From assembly GCF_003011965.1 (NCBI RefSeq), contig NZ_PXWG01000025.1, positions 1-64,000 on the forward strand: a stretch of DNA of 64,000 bases, in the 5' to 3' direction. Under the pieces are notes generated by a model. It made no database searches. It was not told where the DNA came from and saw nothing but the letters and a program-made list of their open reading frames with translations. Position 1 is the stretch's first letter. Every line of letters starts with the position of its first letter. This DNA is from Streptosporangium nondiastaticum (GTDB taxonomy: Bacteria; Actinomycetota; Actinomycetes; Streptomycetales; Streptomycetaceae). Below are positions 51,127 to 60,830 of this stretch, piece after piece. The translations under genes and the position numbers were made by a program.

Positions 51127-52725
51127 TCACGGCTCCCCGTGGTGCCGGTGCCGCCCGGGATGCCGCAGGTGCATCCATACGTTCCGGGCCCGGCGGCCCG
51201 CCTCGGTGCGGCTGTGGGCGACCAGCCGCTGCGCCTGCTCAGGCGTCTCCACCATCGGGCCCGAGCCGCGCAGCGGCTTGCCCGCCGTCTCGTGCAGGAA
51301 GAACGCCGAGCAGAAGCCGATGACGCCCGCGCCCATCAGGTAGTAGGCCGGGACCATCTCGTCGCCGGTGCTCTCCAGCAGCGCCGAGACGACCAGTGGC
51401 GTGGTGCCGCCGAAGAGCGAGACGGAGATGTTGTACGAGACGGACAGCGCGCCGTAGCGCATCCGGGTGGGGAAGAGCGCCGGCAGCGTGGCCGCGGAGG
51501 TGCCGGCGAAGACCACCAGCAGCAGCCCGAGCACGATGCAGCCGAGCGCCGGCAGCAGCACGCCGCCGGCCCGGATCAGCAGCAGTGCCGGCGCGGCGAG
51601 GGCGACCAGGGCGGCGCTGCCGGTCATGAACAGGGGCCGGCGCCCCCAGGTGTCCGAGCGCCGGCCCACGGTGGTGATGGTCAGGGCGACGAGGATCATC
51701 GTGCCCAGGACGAGCAGCTGTGCGGTGGTGGGGTTCTGATCCAGCGTCTCGGTCATGAACGTCGGCAGGTAGGACGTCACGACGTAGTTGGTGACGTTGT
51801 AGACCACCACCAGGCCCATGCAGATCAGCACGGCGTGCCAGTGCCCGGTGAAGATCTCCTTCAGCCGCCCGTGCCCGGACTGCCGGGCCTCCTCGGCGGC
51901 GGCCAGTTCCGCAGCGCTCTCCGTGCTCTCCGTCTCCGCGCGGAAGGCGGGCGTCTCCTCCAGGCGCATGCGCATGTAGAGGCCGATCAGGCCGAGCGGC
52001 CCGGCCACCAGGAACGGCAGCCGCCAGCCCCAGTCGGTCATGCCGTCGGTGCCCAGGGTCGCGGTGAGCACGGTCACCAGGCCGGAGCCGAGCGCATAGC
52101 CGACGAAGGTGCCGAAGTCGAGCCAGCTGCCGAGGAACCCGCGGCGCTCGTCCGGGGCGTACTCGGCGATGTACGTGGTGGCCCCCGCGTACTCGCCGCC
52201 GGTGGAGAAGCCCTGCACCAGCCGGCACACGAGCAGCAGGACGGGCGCGGCCACGCCGACCGTGGCGTACGCGGGCAGCAGGCCGACCGTGAACGTGCTG
52301 ACCGCCATCATGATCATGGTGGCCGCGAGCACCTTCTGCCGTCCGATGCGGTCGCCCAGCGGGCCGAAGACCAGGCCGCCGAGCGGACGCACGACGAACG
52401 CCGCGGCGAAGGTGGCGAACGCGGCGATCACCTGTGCGCCGGAGGAGTCGGAGGGGAAGAAGACCTTGCCGAGCGTGGCCGCCATGTAGGCGTACACCCC
52501 GAAGTCGAACCACTCCATCATGTTCCCCAGCGCCGCGGCGGAGACGGCGCGGTGGACCTCGGGGCGGTCCGTGACGGTGACGTCCTCGATGGTCAGCATC
52601 TTCTTGCGGCGCCGCAGCAGGGTCCTGAGCATCCGGTCGGTGGCCGACGTGCCGCCGCGCTGCGGGGCACCGCGCCCGGACGCGGGGGTCGTCCTCTTCG
52701 GGGGTCTTCTGCGATCGGCGCTCAA
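51127..52725 (-). CDS. MHS-family MFS transporter (ProP-like)
   Basis: About 532 residues, twelve transmembrane helices. Family marks: NMMEWFDFGVYAYMAATLG, GPLGDRIGRQK, RLVQGFSTGGEYAGATTYIAEYAP and RRSDTWGRRPLF. MHS transporters import proline, betaine or small carboxylates with protons. Start uncertain: TTG at 52725 has GGTGGAG close by; ATG at 52632 (MLRTLLRRRKK) lacks a site. Confidence 0.85.
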   Translation of the reverse strand: MSADRRRPPKRTTPASGRGAPQRGGTSATDRMLRTLLRRRKKMLTIEDVTVTDRPEVHRAVSAAALGNMMEWFDFGVYAYMAATLGKVFFPSDSSGAQVIAAFATFAAAFVVRPLGGLVFGPLGDRIGRQKVLAATMIMMAVSTFTVGLLPAYATVGVAAPVLLLVCRLVQGFSTGGEYAGATTYIAEYAPDERRGFLGSWLDFGTFVGYALGSGLVTVLTATLGTDGMTDWGWRLPFLVAGPLGLIGLYMRMRLEETPAFRAETESTESAAELAAAEEARQSGHGRLKEIFTGHWHAVLICMGLVVVYNVTNYVVTSYLPTFMTETLDQNPTTAQLLVLGTMILVALTITTVGRRSDTWGRRPLFMTGSAALVALAAPALLLIRAGGVLLPALGCIVLGLLLVVFAGTSAATLPALFPTRMRYGALSVSYNISVSLFGGTTPLVVSALLESTGDEMVPAYYLMGAGVIGFCSAFFLHETAGKPLRGSGPMVETPEQAQRLVAHSRTEAGRRARNVWMHLRHPGRHRHHGEP

Positions 52726-52955
52726 TGCTCCACCTGCAGGGTCGGGGGCGGGATGCGGCGGACGTGCGACCCGGAGTCACTTCGGTCATTCTTCACACGC
52801 GTGATGTGTGGCACGGGCGTGCCACACCAGTGCACCCCGATATGCAGCCCCCGGCAGGGCTCAGTGGGGCTCCGTTTTCGCCCTGCCGGAAACTGTGCAA
52901 GCCTGATGTGGGGAGCAGTCGGGCGATTCATGCGCGGGGGCGAGAGGCAAGCGCC

Positions 52956-53741
52956 ATGAGTTATCCCTCCAACGAATCCAACCCGTCCGACGCGTCGAAC
53001 CCGTCCGATGCGTCGGACGAATCCCGTGCGTTCCACGAGGCCTACGCGGCTGCCGCCGGGCCGGGTGAGCCCGGTGGGTCGGGTGAACCCCGCGCAGGGA
53101 CCCCCACCGGCATGCCCGCCGGCCTGACCATGCTGGCCAACGCCGGCTGGCAGGTGATGGTGAGCGCGGGCGTGGCCTCGGTCGCCCTCGGCGTGGTCGT
53201 CCTGGCCTGGCCGAAGGCGAGCCTGACGGTGGTCGGCGTGCTGTTCGGCATCTATCTGCTGGCCATGGGCGTCTTCCAGCTGGCGGGGGCCTTCGGTGCC
53301 CACGTTCCGGGGCACATGCGTGCCTTGGGGTTCGTCAGCGGCGGGATCTGCGTGCTGCTGGGACTGGTGGCCTTCCGCGGGCCCGCGCAGTCGGTGCTCC
53401 TGCTCGCGCTGTGGATCGGGTTCGGCTGGCTGCTGCGCGGCGTCATGCTGACGGGCATGGCCCTGTCCGTCCCGTCGCTTCCCGCCCGCGGCTGGCAGGT
53501 CTTCCTCGGCGTCGTCAGCGTCCTGGCCGGAATCGTGGTCATCACCTCGCCCTTCGCGTCGATCGCCGTCCTCACCGCGGTCGTCGGCATCATGCTGATC
53601 GTCATGGGACTGATCGAGGTCGGGCACGGCATCCGGTTGCGCACGCGCCTCGGAAAGCTCTCCGCGCCCGGCGCGCATGGGGGCGGCGGGGGAGACCGGG
53701 GCGGCCGCGGCCACCGGTGGCACGCCCACCCGCAGCACTGA
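52956..53741 (+). CDS. HdeD-family membrane protein
   Basis: 261 residues. N-terminal 45 residues are low-complexity, with a doubled NPSDAS encoded by an 18-bp tandem DNA repeat (52980-53015). Then six transmembrane helices with the HdeD pattern (GVASVALGVVVLAWPKASL, GVVSVLAGIVVITSPFASI). HdeD proteins are linked to acid stress; role here unknown. ATG at 52956 with GAGAGG upstream. Confidence 0.85.
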   Translation: MSYPSNESNPSDASNPSDASDESRAFHEAYAAAAGPGEPGGSGEPRAGTPTGMPAGLTMLANAGWQVMVSAGVASVALGVVVLAWPKASLTVVGVLFGIYLLAMGVFQLAGAFGAHVPGHMRALGFVSGGICVLLGLVAFRGPAQSVLLLALWIGFGWLLRGVMLTGMALSVPSLPARGWQVFLGVVSVLAGIVVITSPFASIAVLTAVVGIMLIVMGLIEVGHGIRLRTRLGKLSAPGAHGGGGGDRGGRGHRWHAHPQH

Positions 53742-53783
53742 CGGCGGCAGTTGCGGCCCACCGTAGGCCCGGGCCGCACGCGC

Positions 53784-53820
53784 GCGCGGCCGCCACCCCT
53801 CTGCGGGGTGGCGGCCGCGC
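53784..53820. terminator. Bidirectional terminator, 16-bp stem
   Basis: Bases 53784-53799 pair perfectly with 53805-53820 around loop TCTGC. Lies between the converging hdeD-like and GAPDH genes. Confidence 0.75.
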
Positions 53821-53840
53821 CGCGGGTCACCGGGACCGGA

Positions 53841-55286
53841 TCAGAGCACCGGGGCCGGGAAGGTCGGGTACTCCACGCCGGACACGTGCTGGACGACGCG
53901 GATGACCTGGCACGAGTAGCCGAACTCGTTGTCGTACCAGAGGTAGAGGATCGCGTTGTCGCCGTCGACCTTCGTGGCGCCGGCGTCGACGATCGAGGCG
54001 TGGCGCGAGCCGACGAAGTCCATGGACACGGCGTCGGGCGCGGTGGTGAAGTCGATCTGGCGCTTCAGCGGCGAGTTCAGCGAGACGTCCCGGAGGTACT
54101 CGAGGACCTCCTCGCGGGTGGTCTCGCGGCCGAGGCGCAGGCTCAGGATGGCGATCGAGACGTCCGGCACGGGGACGCGGATCGAGCTGCCGGTGATCGG
54201 CGCCTTGAGGTCGGGCAGGGCCTTGGCGACGGCCGAGGCGGCGCCGGTCTCCGTGATGACCATGTTGAGCGGCGCGGAGCGGCCGCGGCGGTCGGCCTTG
54301 TGGTAGTTGTCCAGCAGGTTCTGGTCGTTGGTGAACGAGTGGACGGTCTCCACGTGGCCGCGCAGCACGCCGTACTCGTCGTCCATCGCCTTCAGCGGCG
54401 GGACGATCGCGTTGGTGGTGCAGGAGGCGCAGGACAGGATCTGCTCGTCCGGCTTGACCGTGTCGTGGTTGACGCCGTGGACGATGTTGGGGACGTCGCC
54501 CTTGCCCGGCGCGGTCAGGACGACCTTGTCGATGCCGGGGCGCAGGTGCTTGGAGAGGCCCTCGCGGTCGCGCCACTTGCCGGTGTTGTCGATGAGGATG
54601 GCGTCCTTGATGCCGTACGCCGTGTAGTCGACCTCGGACGGGTCGTTGGCGTAGATCACCTTGATCGCGTTGCCGTTGGCGACGATCGTGCCGTTCGCCT
54701 CGTCGACGGTGATCGTGCCCTGGAACTGGCCGTGGATGGAGTCGCGCCGCAGCAGCGAGGCGCGCTTGACGATGTCCTGGTCGCCGCCCTGACGGACGAC
54801 GATGGCGCGCAGCCGCAGGCCGTTGCCCGAGCCGGCCTTCTCGATGAGCAGGCGGGCGACGAGGCGGCCGATGCGGCCGAAGCCGTAGAGGACGACGTCG
54901 CGGCCCTCGCAGCCCTCGATCTTGTTGGCGCCCGTGGCGCCGGCGACGGCCTCGGCGGTGAAGGCCTCGACCGTCAGACCGCGGTCGTCGGTCTTGTACG
55001 TCGCGGCGAGCATGCCGATGTCGATCTGGGAAGGGCCGAGGTCGAGCGTGGTCAGCGCCTGCAGGAACGGCAGCGTCTCGGTGACCGAGAGCTCCTCGCC
55101 GGCTATCTGCCGGGCGAATCGGTGGGTCTTCAGGATGCTGACCACCGACTTGTTCACCAGGGAGCGGCTGTGGAGGAGGACCGTGACGTCCTGCTCGCGG
55201 TGCAGCTTCCCGATGATCGGGATCATCGACTCCGCGATCTCCTCGCGGTTCTTCCAGTCAGTGAACGAGTCGTCGTTGACAGTCAC
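53841..55286 (-). CDS. gap: Glyceraldehyde-3-phosphate dehydrogenase, long form
   Basis: 481 residues. Residues ~130-460 are the standard GAPDH fold: NAD site YGFGRIGRLVARLL, catalytic C289 in SCASCTTNA, VHSFTNDQNLLDN, WYDNEFGYS. An extra ~125-residue N-terminal helical domain precedes it, typical of the second actinobacterial GAPDH class. Catalyses oxidation of glyceraldehyde-3-phosphate to 1,3-bisphosphoglycerate, perhaps in gluconeogenesis. GTG at 55286 with GAAAGAGAAAAG upstream. Confidence 0.92.
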   Translation of the reverse strand: MTVNDDSFTDWKNREEIAESMIPIIGKLHREQDVTVLLHSRSLVNKSVVSILKTHRFARQIAGEELSVTETLPFLQALTTLDLGPSQIDIGMLAATYKTDDRGLTVEAFTAEAVAGATGANKIEGCEGRDVVLYGFGRIGRLVARLLIEKAGSGNGLRLRAIVVRQGGDQDIVKRASLLRRDSIHGQFQGTITVDEANGTIVANGNAIKVIYANDPSEVDYTAYGIKDAILIDNTGKWRDREGLSKHLRPGIDKVVLTAPGKGDVPNIVHGVNHDTVKPDEQILSCASCTTNAIVPPLKAMDDEYGVLRGHVETVHSFTNDQNLLDNYHKADRRGRSAPLNMVITETGAASAVAKALPDLKAPITGSSIRVPVPDVSIAILSLRLGRETTREEVLEYLRDVSLNSPLKRQIDFTTAPDAVSMDFVGSRHASIVDAGATKVDGDNAILYLWYDNEFGYSCQVIRVVQHVSGVEYPTFPAPVL

Positions 55287-55543
55287 AGGCTTTTCTCTTT
55301 CGAGCTAGGCAGCGCTCACATGCTAACCCCATGCCATTTTGATCGTTCAGGTGGTGTCGCCGGGGGTCGGGTGGAGCGTCCCGTGAGGGGTCCGGGAAAG
55401 CGATAAAAGCTCCTAAAACGGCCTGGCTCGGCCGCCGGCTGAGGCCCATGTGCAGGGGATCCAGGGGCGTCGGTCACATTTCCCCTGTGCCGCGAGTCAT
55501 AGAGGTAACAGCATTCGACGGAAGGCACGGAAGGTACCGCCCG

Positions 55544-56854
55544 ATGATCGGAAAGCCCCTCGCACGCGTCGCCGTTTCCCTCGCGGCGGCCCTGCTCGCC
55601 TCGGCTCCCTCGGCGGCTTCGGCAGCCCCGGCGGCCCCGGCCGCGGACCGGGAGCAGCTGCCCGGGCGGCAGCCGTCCGGCCGGCAGCCGGCCGGACAGA
55701 TACCGTGGACCGCCGCCTGGACGGCTGCTCCCCAGGCCCCCACGCACACCGACTGGTATCCCAACTGGTCGGAGGCGGGTTTCGAGGATCAGACCGTGCG
55801 CCAGGTGATCCGGGCCGGCGCGGCGGGAAGCGAGCTGCGCGTGCGGCTCTCCAACGCCTACGGCAAGATCCCGCTGCGGCTGGCCGGCGCCACCGTCGCC
55901 CTGTCGGACGGGGGCGCCGCCGTCCGGCCCGGGACGGTGCGCCCGCTGCGCTTCGGGGGCGCGGGCAGCGCGGCGGTCCCGGCCGGTGGGGAGATGGTGA
56001 GCGATCCGGCGGCCCTCCCCGTCGAGGCTTTCGGGAAGCTCGCCGTCACCCTGTACTTCCGGGCTCCCAGCGGCCCGGCCACGTTCCACAACCTCGCGCT
56101 GACCGGCTCGTACCGGACGGCCGGGGACCACAGCGCGGACGTCTCCGCCGCCGCGTTCACCGAACCGCCGAGCCCGTCCTGGTACTACCTGGCCGGGGTG
56201 GACGTGAAGGGCCGCCCGCACGGCAGGGGCAACACGGTCGTCGCCTTCGGGGACTCCCTCACCGACGGCTACGGCTCGGACTTCGGCGCCGACGACCGCT
56301 ACCCGGACGTCCTGGCCGAGCGCTTCGCCGCGGCCGGCAGCCCGCGCACCGTCGTCAACGCGGGCATCGGCGGCAACAAGCTCCTCAACGGCTCCGCCTG
56401 CTTCGGCGAGAGCGCCCTGGCGCGTTTCCGGCGCGACGCCCTGGACCGGACGGACGTGGGCACGGTCGTCCTCCTGGAGGGCACCAACGACATCATCCAG
56501 CCCGACGACCCCGGCCGCTGCACGACGCCCGCCCCGAAGGTCACCGCCCAGGAGATCACGGCAGGACTCCGGCAGCTCATACGCGAGGCCCGCGCACGCG
56601 GCGTCCGCGTCATCGGCGCGACCATCCCGCCGTACCAGGGCTACGCGCACTGGACCGAGCGCGGCGAGCGGGTGCGCAACGAGGTCAACCAGTGGATACG
56701 CGCGAGCGGTGCCTACGACGGCGTCGTGGACGTCGACCGGGCCGTTGCCGACGGCCCCAGGATCAGGGAGGAGTTCGCCTTCACCGACGGCATCCACCTC
56801 AACAGCGCGGGATACCGGGCCGTGGCCGAGGCCGTGGACCTCGGCCGGCTGTGA
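55544..56854 (+). CDS. Secreted SGNH-family hydrolase/lipase
   Basis: 436 residues. Sec signal (AVSLAAALLASAPSAASA), a jelly-roll-like N-terminal part, and an SGNH domain from ~230 with block I FGDSLTDGYGS (Ser nucleophile), block II GIGGNKLL, block III LEGTNDI and block V FTDGIHLNSAGY (Asp/His). Hydrolyses esters outside the cell. ATG with GGAAGG about nine bases upstream. 3' end overlaps the convergent glycosyltransferase gene by 56 bp. Confidence 0.88.
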   Translation: MIGKPLARVAVSLAAALLASAPSAASAAPAAPAADREQLPGRQPSGRQPAGQIPWTAAWTAAPQAPTHTDWYPNWSEAGFEDQTVRQVIRAGAAGSELRVRLSNAYGKIPLRLAGATVALSDGGAAVRPGTVRPLRFGGAGSAAVPAGGEMVSDPAALPVEAFGKLAVTLYFRAPSGPATFHNLALTGSYRTAGDHSADVSAAAFTEPPSPSWYYLAGVDVKGRPHGRGNTVVAFGDSLTDGYGSDFGADDRYPDVLAERFAAAGSPRTVVNAGIGGNKLLNGSACFGESALARFRRDALDRTDVGTVVLLEGTNDIIQPDDPGRCTTPAPKVTAQEITAGLRQLIREARARGVRVIGATIPPYQGYAHWTERGERVRNEVNQWIRASGAYDGVVDVDRAVADGPRIREEFAFTDGIHLNSAGYRAVAEAVDLGRL

Positions 56855-58310
56855 CCTCCGGCGCTCCGCGTCCTCGTCGGCGTACCAGCCATCCCGCGAG
56901 CACCACGACGCCCGCCAGCGCGTAGGCCACGGTGCCGAGGAGGCCGGAGTCGTCGACCGCCCGGCCGCCCACGTACTTGGCCGCCCCGGCCATGGCGACG
57001 CCGAGCCACTCCCAGCGTCCGTCGAGCGCGACAAGGGCGATCAGGAGCAGGGCGTACCAGGAGTATCCGGGGGTGGTGAGGAGGAATGCCGCCCCGGTCA
57101 CCAGAAGCGCGCTCCGCCAGGGCCGTTCGGGGTCTCCCCGCCGCAGCACGTACGCCACCACGGCGGTGCAGAGGACCAGGACCGCGGGCTGGGACCAGGA
57201 GGCGGGCAGGACCAGCCGGAGGAGGGCGTAGCGGTTCTTGACGGTGGGGTCGTCGTAGCCCTCCTCCTCGGCGTAGCCGCCGAGGTAGCCGAGGACCGAA
57301 CCGTGGGAGACCAGGAGGTACGGCAGGTAGCCGAGGCCGACGACCGCCGCCGCGGGCAGCAGCACGGCGAGGGAACGGCGCAGCGGCCCCTCGCCCCCGG
57401 CAGTGCCGTCCGGCTCGCGGGGCCGGGGCGCCGCCACCCCCGCGAGCGCTCCCGGGAGGACGACCGCCGGCAGCAGCTTGGTGGCGATCCCCGCGCCGAT
57501 CAGGGTGCCGCCCCGGATCCGGTGCGCGCGGACCGCGGCCAGGCCCGCGACCGCGAACAGCACGCCGAGCACGTCGGCATGAGCGTTGTTGACGGCCTCG
57601 ACGGCGACCGCCGGGCACCACGCCCAGTACGCGGCCCGGTGGGCGCGGCCGCGGCGGCGCAGGACGGCCAGGAGCAGGGCCGAGACGGCGACGGACAGCA
57701 CCGCCCCGCCCACTTGGAAGGGCTTGTGCCGGGCGTCCGCGGGCGAGAGCGCGTGGACGAGGAGGAAGTACCCCTCGGCCACGGGCGGGTAGATCGTGTG
57801 CACGGAGGGGCGGTTGATGCGCGTACAGGCCGCGGCAGAGGTGCCGTCCGGGCCGGCGGCCGGCCTGCCGGCCGCGGCTGCCACCCCGAACCGCTCGGGC
57901 CGTTCGCACTCCGGGCCCCGCGGGAACAGCCAGTCGTCGCGCAGCCGGGACAGGGCGGGGTCGCCGGGCACGTGGTCGTACGGCGAGATGCCCGCGGCCT
58001 GGACCCGGCCGTCCCAGACGTAGCGGTAGACGTCGGAGCTGGTACGGGGCTCGGCGACCAGGCCGCAGGCGGCGACGGCCACGGAACCCGCCAGCACCAG
58101 CGGTGCCACAAGGCGCGCCGGTACGTGCCGGAGGGCCCACGCCGCCGCGCCGAACAGCGCCCAGGCCACGGCGTACCAGCCGGCGAGCGCGGCGGGGTCG
58201 GTGACGTAGGCGTCGCTGCGGACGGCCCGCACCAGGACCGCGGTGAGCGCGGCGAGTGCGGCCGTGGTGACGGCGGTCATGACGGCGGGACGGCGGGGGA
58301 GGGCGATCAC
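56799..58310 (-). CDS. Polyprenyl-phosphate-mannose-dependent glycosyltransferase (GT87-like)
   Basis: 503 residues, about eleven transmembrane helices. SSDVYRYVWDGRVQAAGISPY with the acidic pair near residue 92 is the GT-C mannosyltransferase signature; YPPVAEGYF, GIATKLLPAVVLPG and TPGYSWYALLLIAL follow. Would add mannose to lipid-linked glycans on the outer membrane face. Start ATG at 58310. Confidence 0.82.
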   Translation of the reverse strand: MIALPRRPAVMTAVTTAALAALTAVLVRAVRSDAYVTDPAALAGWYAVAWALFGAAAWALRHVPARLVAPLVLAGSVAVAACGLVAEPRTSSDVYRYVWDGRVQAAGISPYDHVPGDPALSRLRDDWLFPRGPECERPERFGVAAAAGRPAAGPDGTSAAACTRINRPSVHTIYPPVAEGYFLLVHALSPADARHKPFQVGGAVLSVAVSALLLAVLRRRGRAHRAAYWAWCPAVAVEAVNNAHADVLGVLFAVAGLAAVRAHRIRGGTLIGAGIATKLLPAVVLPGALAGVAAPRPREPDGTAGGEGPLRRSLAVLLPAAAVVGLGYLPYLLVSHGSVLGYLGGYAEEEGYDDPTVKNRYALLRLVLPASWSQPAVLVLCTAVVAYVLRRGDPERPWRSALLVTGAAFLLTTPGYSWYALLLIALVALDGRWEWLGVAMAGAAKYVGGRAVDDSGLLGTVAYALAGVVVLAGWLVRRRGRGAPEVTAGRGPRPRPRPGIPRC

Positions 58311-58423
58311 GTGGCCAGCCTGGCACCGGGACGGGCGGACGAGGTCCCGGCCGGCGCGAACGTCCGCGTTCCGTAAGGACTCCGCGCCCCCTCACCGGCC
58401 CCTGCTCGCGTTCTGATGAAGGC

Positions 58424-59596
58424 ATGAAACTCCCCCTCCGCCCTCCCGGGATCCGGTCCCTCCCCTTCTCCTTCCCGGGCAGGCCCTCCTTCTCGGGCAG
58501 GCTGCACGATGCCCGTACGGCCACGGCCGTCGGCCGCCTGCTCGGCGCGGCGGTCGCGGTGTGCTTCGTGACCGGCCTGGTCAGCCACGTCCTGCAGCAC
58601 CCGCCGGCCCTGCTCGCGAACAGCCTTCCCAGCCGCCCCTCCTGGGGCTACCGGTTCAGCCAGGGGCTGCACGTCGCGAGCGGGATCGCGGCCGTCCCCC
58701 TGCTGCTGGTGAAGCTGTGGGCGGTCTATCCGCGGCTCTTCGCCGGGCCTCCCGTGCGCTCGGTCCGGCACGCCCTGGAGCGGCTGTCCGTCGCGGTGCT
58801 CGTCGCGTCGGCGCTCTTCGAGCTCTTCTCGGGGCTGTTCAACACCGCGCAGTGGTATCCGTGGCCGTTCTCCTTCGTGCCCGTCCACTTCGCCGTCGGA
58901 TGGCTGCTGATCGGGTCGCTGCTCCTGCACGTGGCGGTCAAGCTGCCGGACATCGCGACCCATTGGAGGCGCCGCTCGCCCGGGACGCTGTCCCTTCCGG
59001 CCGGGGACGCGCCGGACCGGCGGTCCCTGCTGGTCGCCACGGGCGCCGCCGCCGGAGCGGTGACGCTCACCACCGTGGGCCAGTCCCTGACGCCCCTGAA
59101 GAGCCTGGACCTCCTGGCCCCGCGCCACCCCGACCACGGCGAACTGGGCCTGCCCGTCAACCGCACCGCCGCCCGCGCGGGGGTGACCGCCGGGTCCGTG
59201 CGCGGCTGGCGGCTGTACGTCGGGGGCCCGCGCCCGTACGAGATCACCCTGGACGACCTGCGCGCCATGCCGCAGCGGGAGGTGGTCCTGCCGATCGCCT
59301 GTGTGGAGGGATGGAGCCGGTCGGCGCGCTGGTCGGGCGTACGAGTGCGTGACCTGATGGACCGTGCGGGCGCCCCGGTGGGGGCCCTGATCCGGGTCAC
59401 GTCGCTGGAGGGGCACGGTGCCTACCGGGTGATGGTCATGCCGCACACGTACGCCCGCGACCCCCTCACCCTGCTGGCCCTCCGCCTCAACGGTGAGGAG
59501 CTTCCGCCCGACCACGGGTACCCGGCCCGGATCATCGCCCCGAACAGGCCCGGCGTCCTGCAGACCAAGTGGGTGTCCCGGATGGAGGCGCTGTGA
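58424..59596 (+). CDS. Molybdopterin-dependent oxidoreductase with cytochrome b561-like membrane domain
   Basis: 390 residues. Residues ~35-185 hold four transmembrane helices with His in SHVLQH, GLHVAS, PVHFAVG and LLLHVAVK that could bind haem. After a linker, ~230-390 is a sulfite-oxidase/MsrP fold with molybdenum-ligand C293 in PIACVEGWS and GYPARIIAPNRPG. A membrane-bound molybdoenzyme with its own electron carrier; substrate unknown. ATG with GAAGGC upstream. Ends GTGA into the next gene. Confidence 0.88.
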   Translation: MKLPLRPPGIRSLPFSFPGRPSFSGRLHDARTATAVGRLLGAAVAVCFVTGLVSHVLQHPPALLANSLPSRPSWGYRFSQGLHVASGIAAVPLLLVKLWAVYPRLFAGPPVRSVRHALERLSVAVLVASALFELFSGLFNTAQWYPWPFSFVPVHFAVGWLLIGSLLLHVAVKLPDIATHWRRRSPGTLSLPAGDAPDRRSLLVATGAAAGAVTLTTVGQSLTPLKSLDLLAPRHPDHGELGLPVNRTAARAGVTAGSVRGWRLYVGGPRPYEITLDDLRAMPQREVVLPIACVEGWSRSARWSGVRVRDLMDRAGAPVGALIRVTSLEGHGAYRVMVMPHTYARDPLTLLALRLNGEELPPDHGYPARIIAPNRPGVLQTKWVSRMEAL

Positions 59597-60069
59597 CGCG
59601 CGGGAGCCGGGCACTGCCGGTGCTGCGCGCGGTCGCCGGTGCGTGCGGAGTCGCCCTGATGGGAGTGGGCATGTGGGCCGCGTGGCGCGGTGACGACCCG
59701 CAGGACCCGTGGCCGGTCGTGCGCTGGCTCGCCGGCGCGGTGCTCGTGCACGACGGGATCGTCGCCCCGCTGACGCTCCTCGCGGGGCTCGTGGTGGTAC
59801 GGCTGCGGGCACGGCGTGCGGTGCGCGGCGGTCTGCTCGTCGCGGCGAGCGTGACGGCGGTGGCCTATCCGGTGCTGTTCCGGCCGGGTGTTCCCCAGAA
59901 CCCGTCGGTGCTGCCGCTGGACTACGTCCGCAACTGGCTCTTCGTGCTGGCGTTGACGGCCGCGGCGACCGCCGTGATTGCCCTTACGGGAGCACGGGCA
60001 CGGGCTTGGGCGCGGCGGCCGCGGACACGGGAGGGGAACGACGGGCGGAAGACACCGCGGGGCTCGTGA
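59593..60069 (+). CDS. Small membrane protein coupled to the molybdoenzyme
   Basis: 158 residues, four hydrophobic helices (RAVAGACGVALMGVGMWAAW, VLVHDGIVAPLTLLAGLVVV, VLALTAAATAVIAL) and a basic tail. GTG overlaps the molybdoenzyme stop by four bases, so it is probably a subunit or assembly partner. No named family recognised. Confidence 0.75.
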   Translation: MTRGSRALPVLRAVAGACGVALMGVGMWAAWRGDDPQDPWPVVRWLAGAVLVHDGIVAPLTLLAGLVVVRLRARRAVRGGLLVAASVTAVAYPVLFRPGVPQNPSVLPLDYVRNWLFVLALTAAATAVIALTGARARAWARRPRTREGNDGRKTPRGS

Positions 60070-60088
60070 CACGAGGGCGGGGGCGCCC

Positions 60089-60135
60089 GTCGGCCGGGCC
60101 GGTCGGGGGAGCGCCCCACGACGGGCCCGGCCGAC
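60089..60135. terminator. Bidirectional stem-loop terminator
   Basis: A 12-bp perfect stem (60089-60100 with 60124-60135) encloses 23 bases that can form an inner GGGG/CCCC hairpin. Lies between converging gene groups. Confidence 0.7.
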
Positions 60136-60161
60136 AGCCCTGGTGCTGCCGCGCCCCGCTC

Positions 60162-60830
60162 TCAGCGGCGCAGGGCCACGAACGCGCGCCCGGACACGGT
60201 CCACCGTTCCGCTGCGTGCCACCCGGCCCGGCTCGCGTGGCGCGTCAGGGCGGTCGCTCCGACGCGGGCCCACGGGAAGGGCGGGCCGCTCCGGCCGCGC
60301 CCGTCGTCGACATGGACCTCCACCCGCTCGTCGACGTCCGCGGCGGCGGCCTCGGCGAGGAGGAGACCCCCGGGCGCCGTGACACGGGCGAGGCGGCCGA
60401 GCAGCGCGGCGGGGTCGCCGCCGATGCCGACGTTGCCGTCGATCAGCAGCGCCGTGCCCCAGCGCCCCTCGCCGGGGAGGGGGTCGAACACGGACCGGCA
60501 CAGGGCGGTGCCGCCGCCGCGCCGGGTGCGGTCGACGGCGGCCGGGCTGACGTCCACGCCGAGAACCGGGTGTCCGCGGGCTGCCAGCGCGGTGACGAGT
60601 CTGCCGGGGCCGCAGCCGATGTCGATGACGGGTCCCCGGCACCGGTCGAGGACGGTGAGGTCGGACGGGTCGGCGGCCGCGCACCACCGTTCGACTTCGA
60701 GGGGCAGCATCCAGCCGTCCGTGCGGCGCAGGAACAGCGGCCCGTGTCCGGCGCTGACCGCGTCGGCGTACGGGTCGCTGCGCCAGGGGGCCGGTATCCG
60801 GGCCGGCGGCGTCAGTTCGCGGGTCGGCAC
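60162..60830 (-). CDS. Class I SAM-dependent methyltransferase
   Basis: 222 residues. SAM loop VIDIGCGPGRLVTALAARG (~70) and VLGVDVSPAAVD; substrate-side LIDGNVGIGGDPAALLGRL is less usual. GTG at 60830 overlaps the upstream gene by 19 bases, with GGAGG about nine bases upstream. Third gene of the GT2/DUF2064/methyltransferase operon; target unknown. Confidence 0.85.
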   Translation of the reverse strand: MPTRELTPPARIPAPWRSDPYADAVSAGHGPLFLRRTDGWMLPLEVERWCAAADPSDLTVLDRCRGPVIDIGCGPGRLVTALAARGHPVLGVDVSPAAVDRTRRGGGTALCRSVFDPLPGEGRWGTALLIDGNVGIGGDPAALLGRLARVTAPGGLLLAEAAAADVDERVEVHVDDGRGRSGPPFPWARVGATALTRHASRAGWHAAERWTVSGRAFVALRR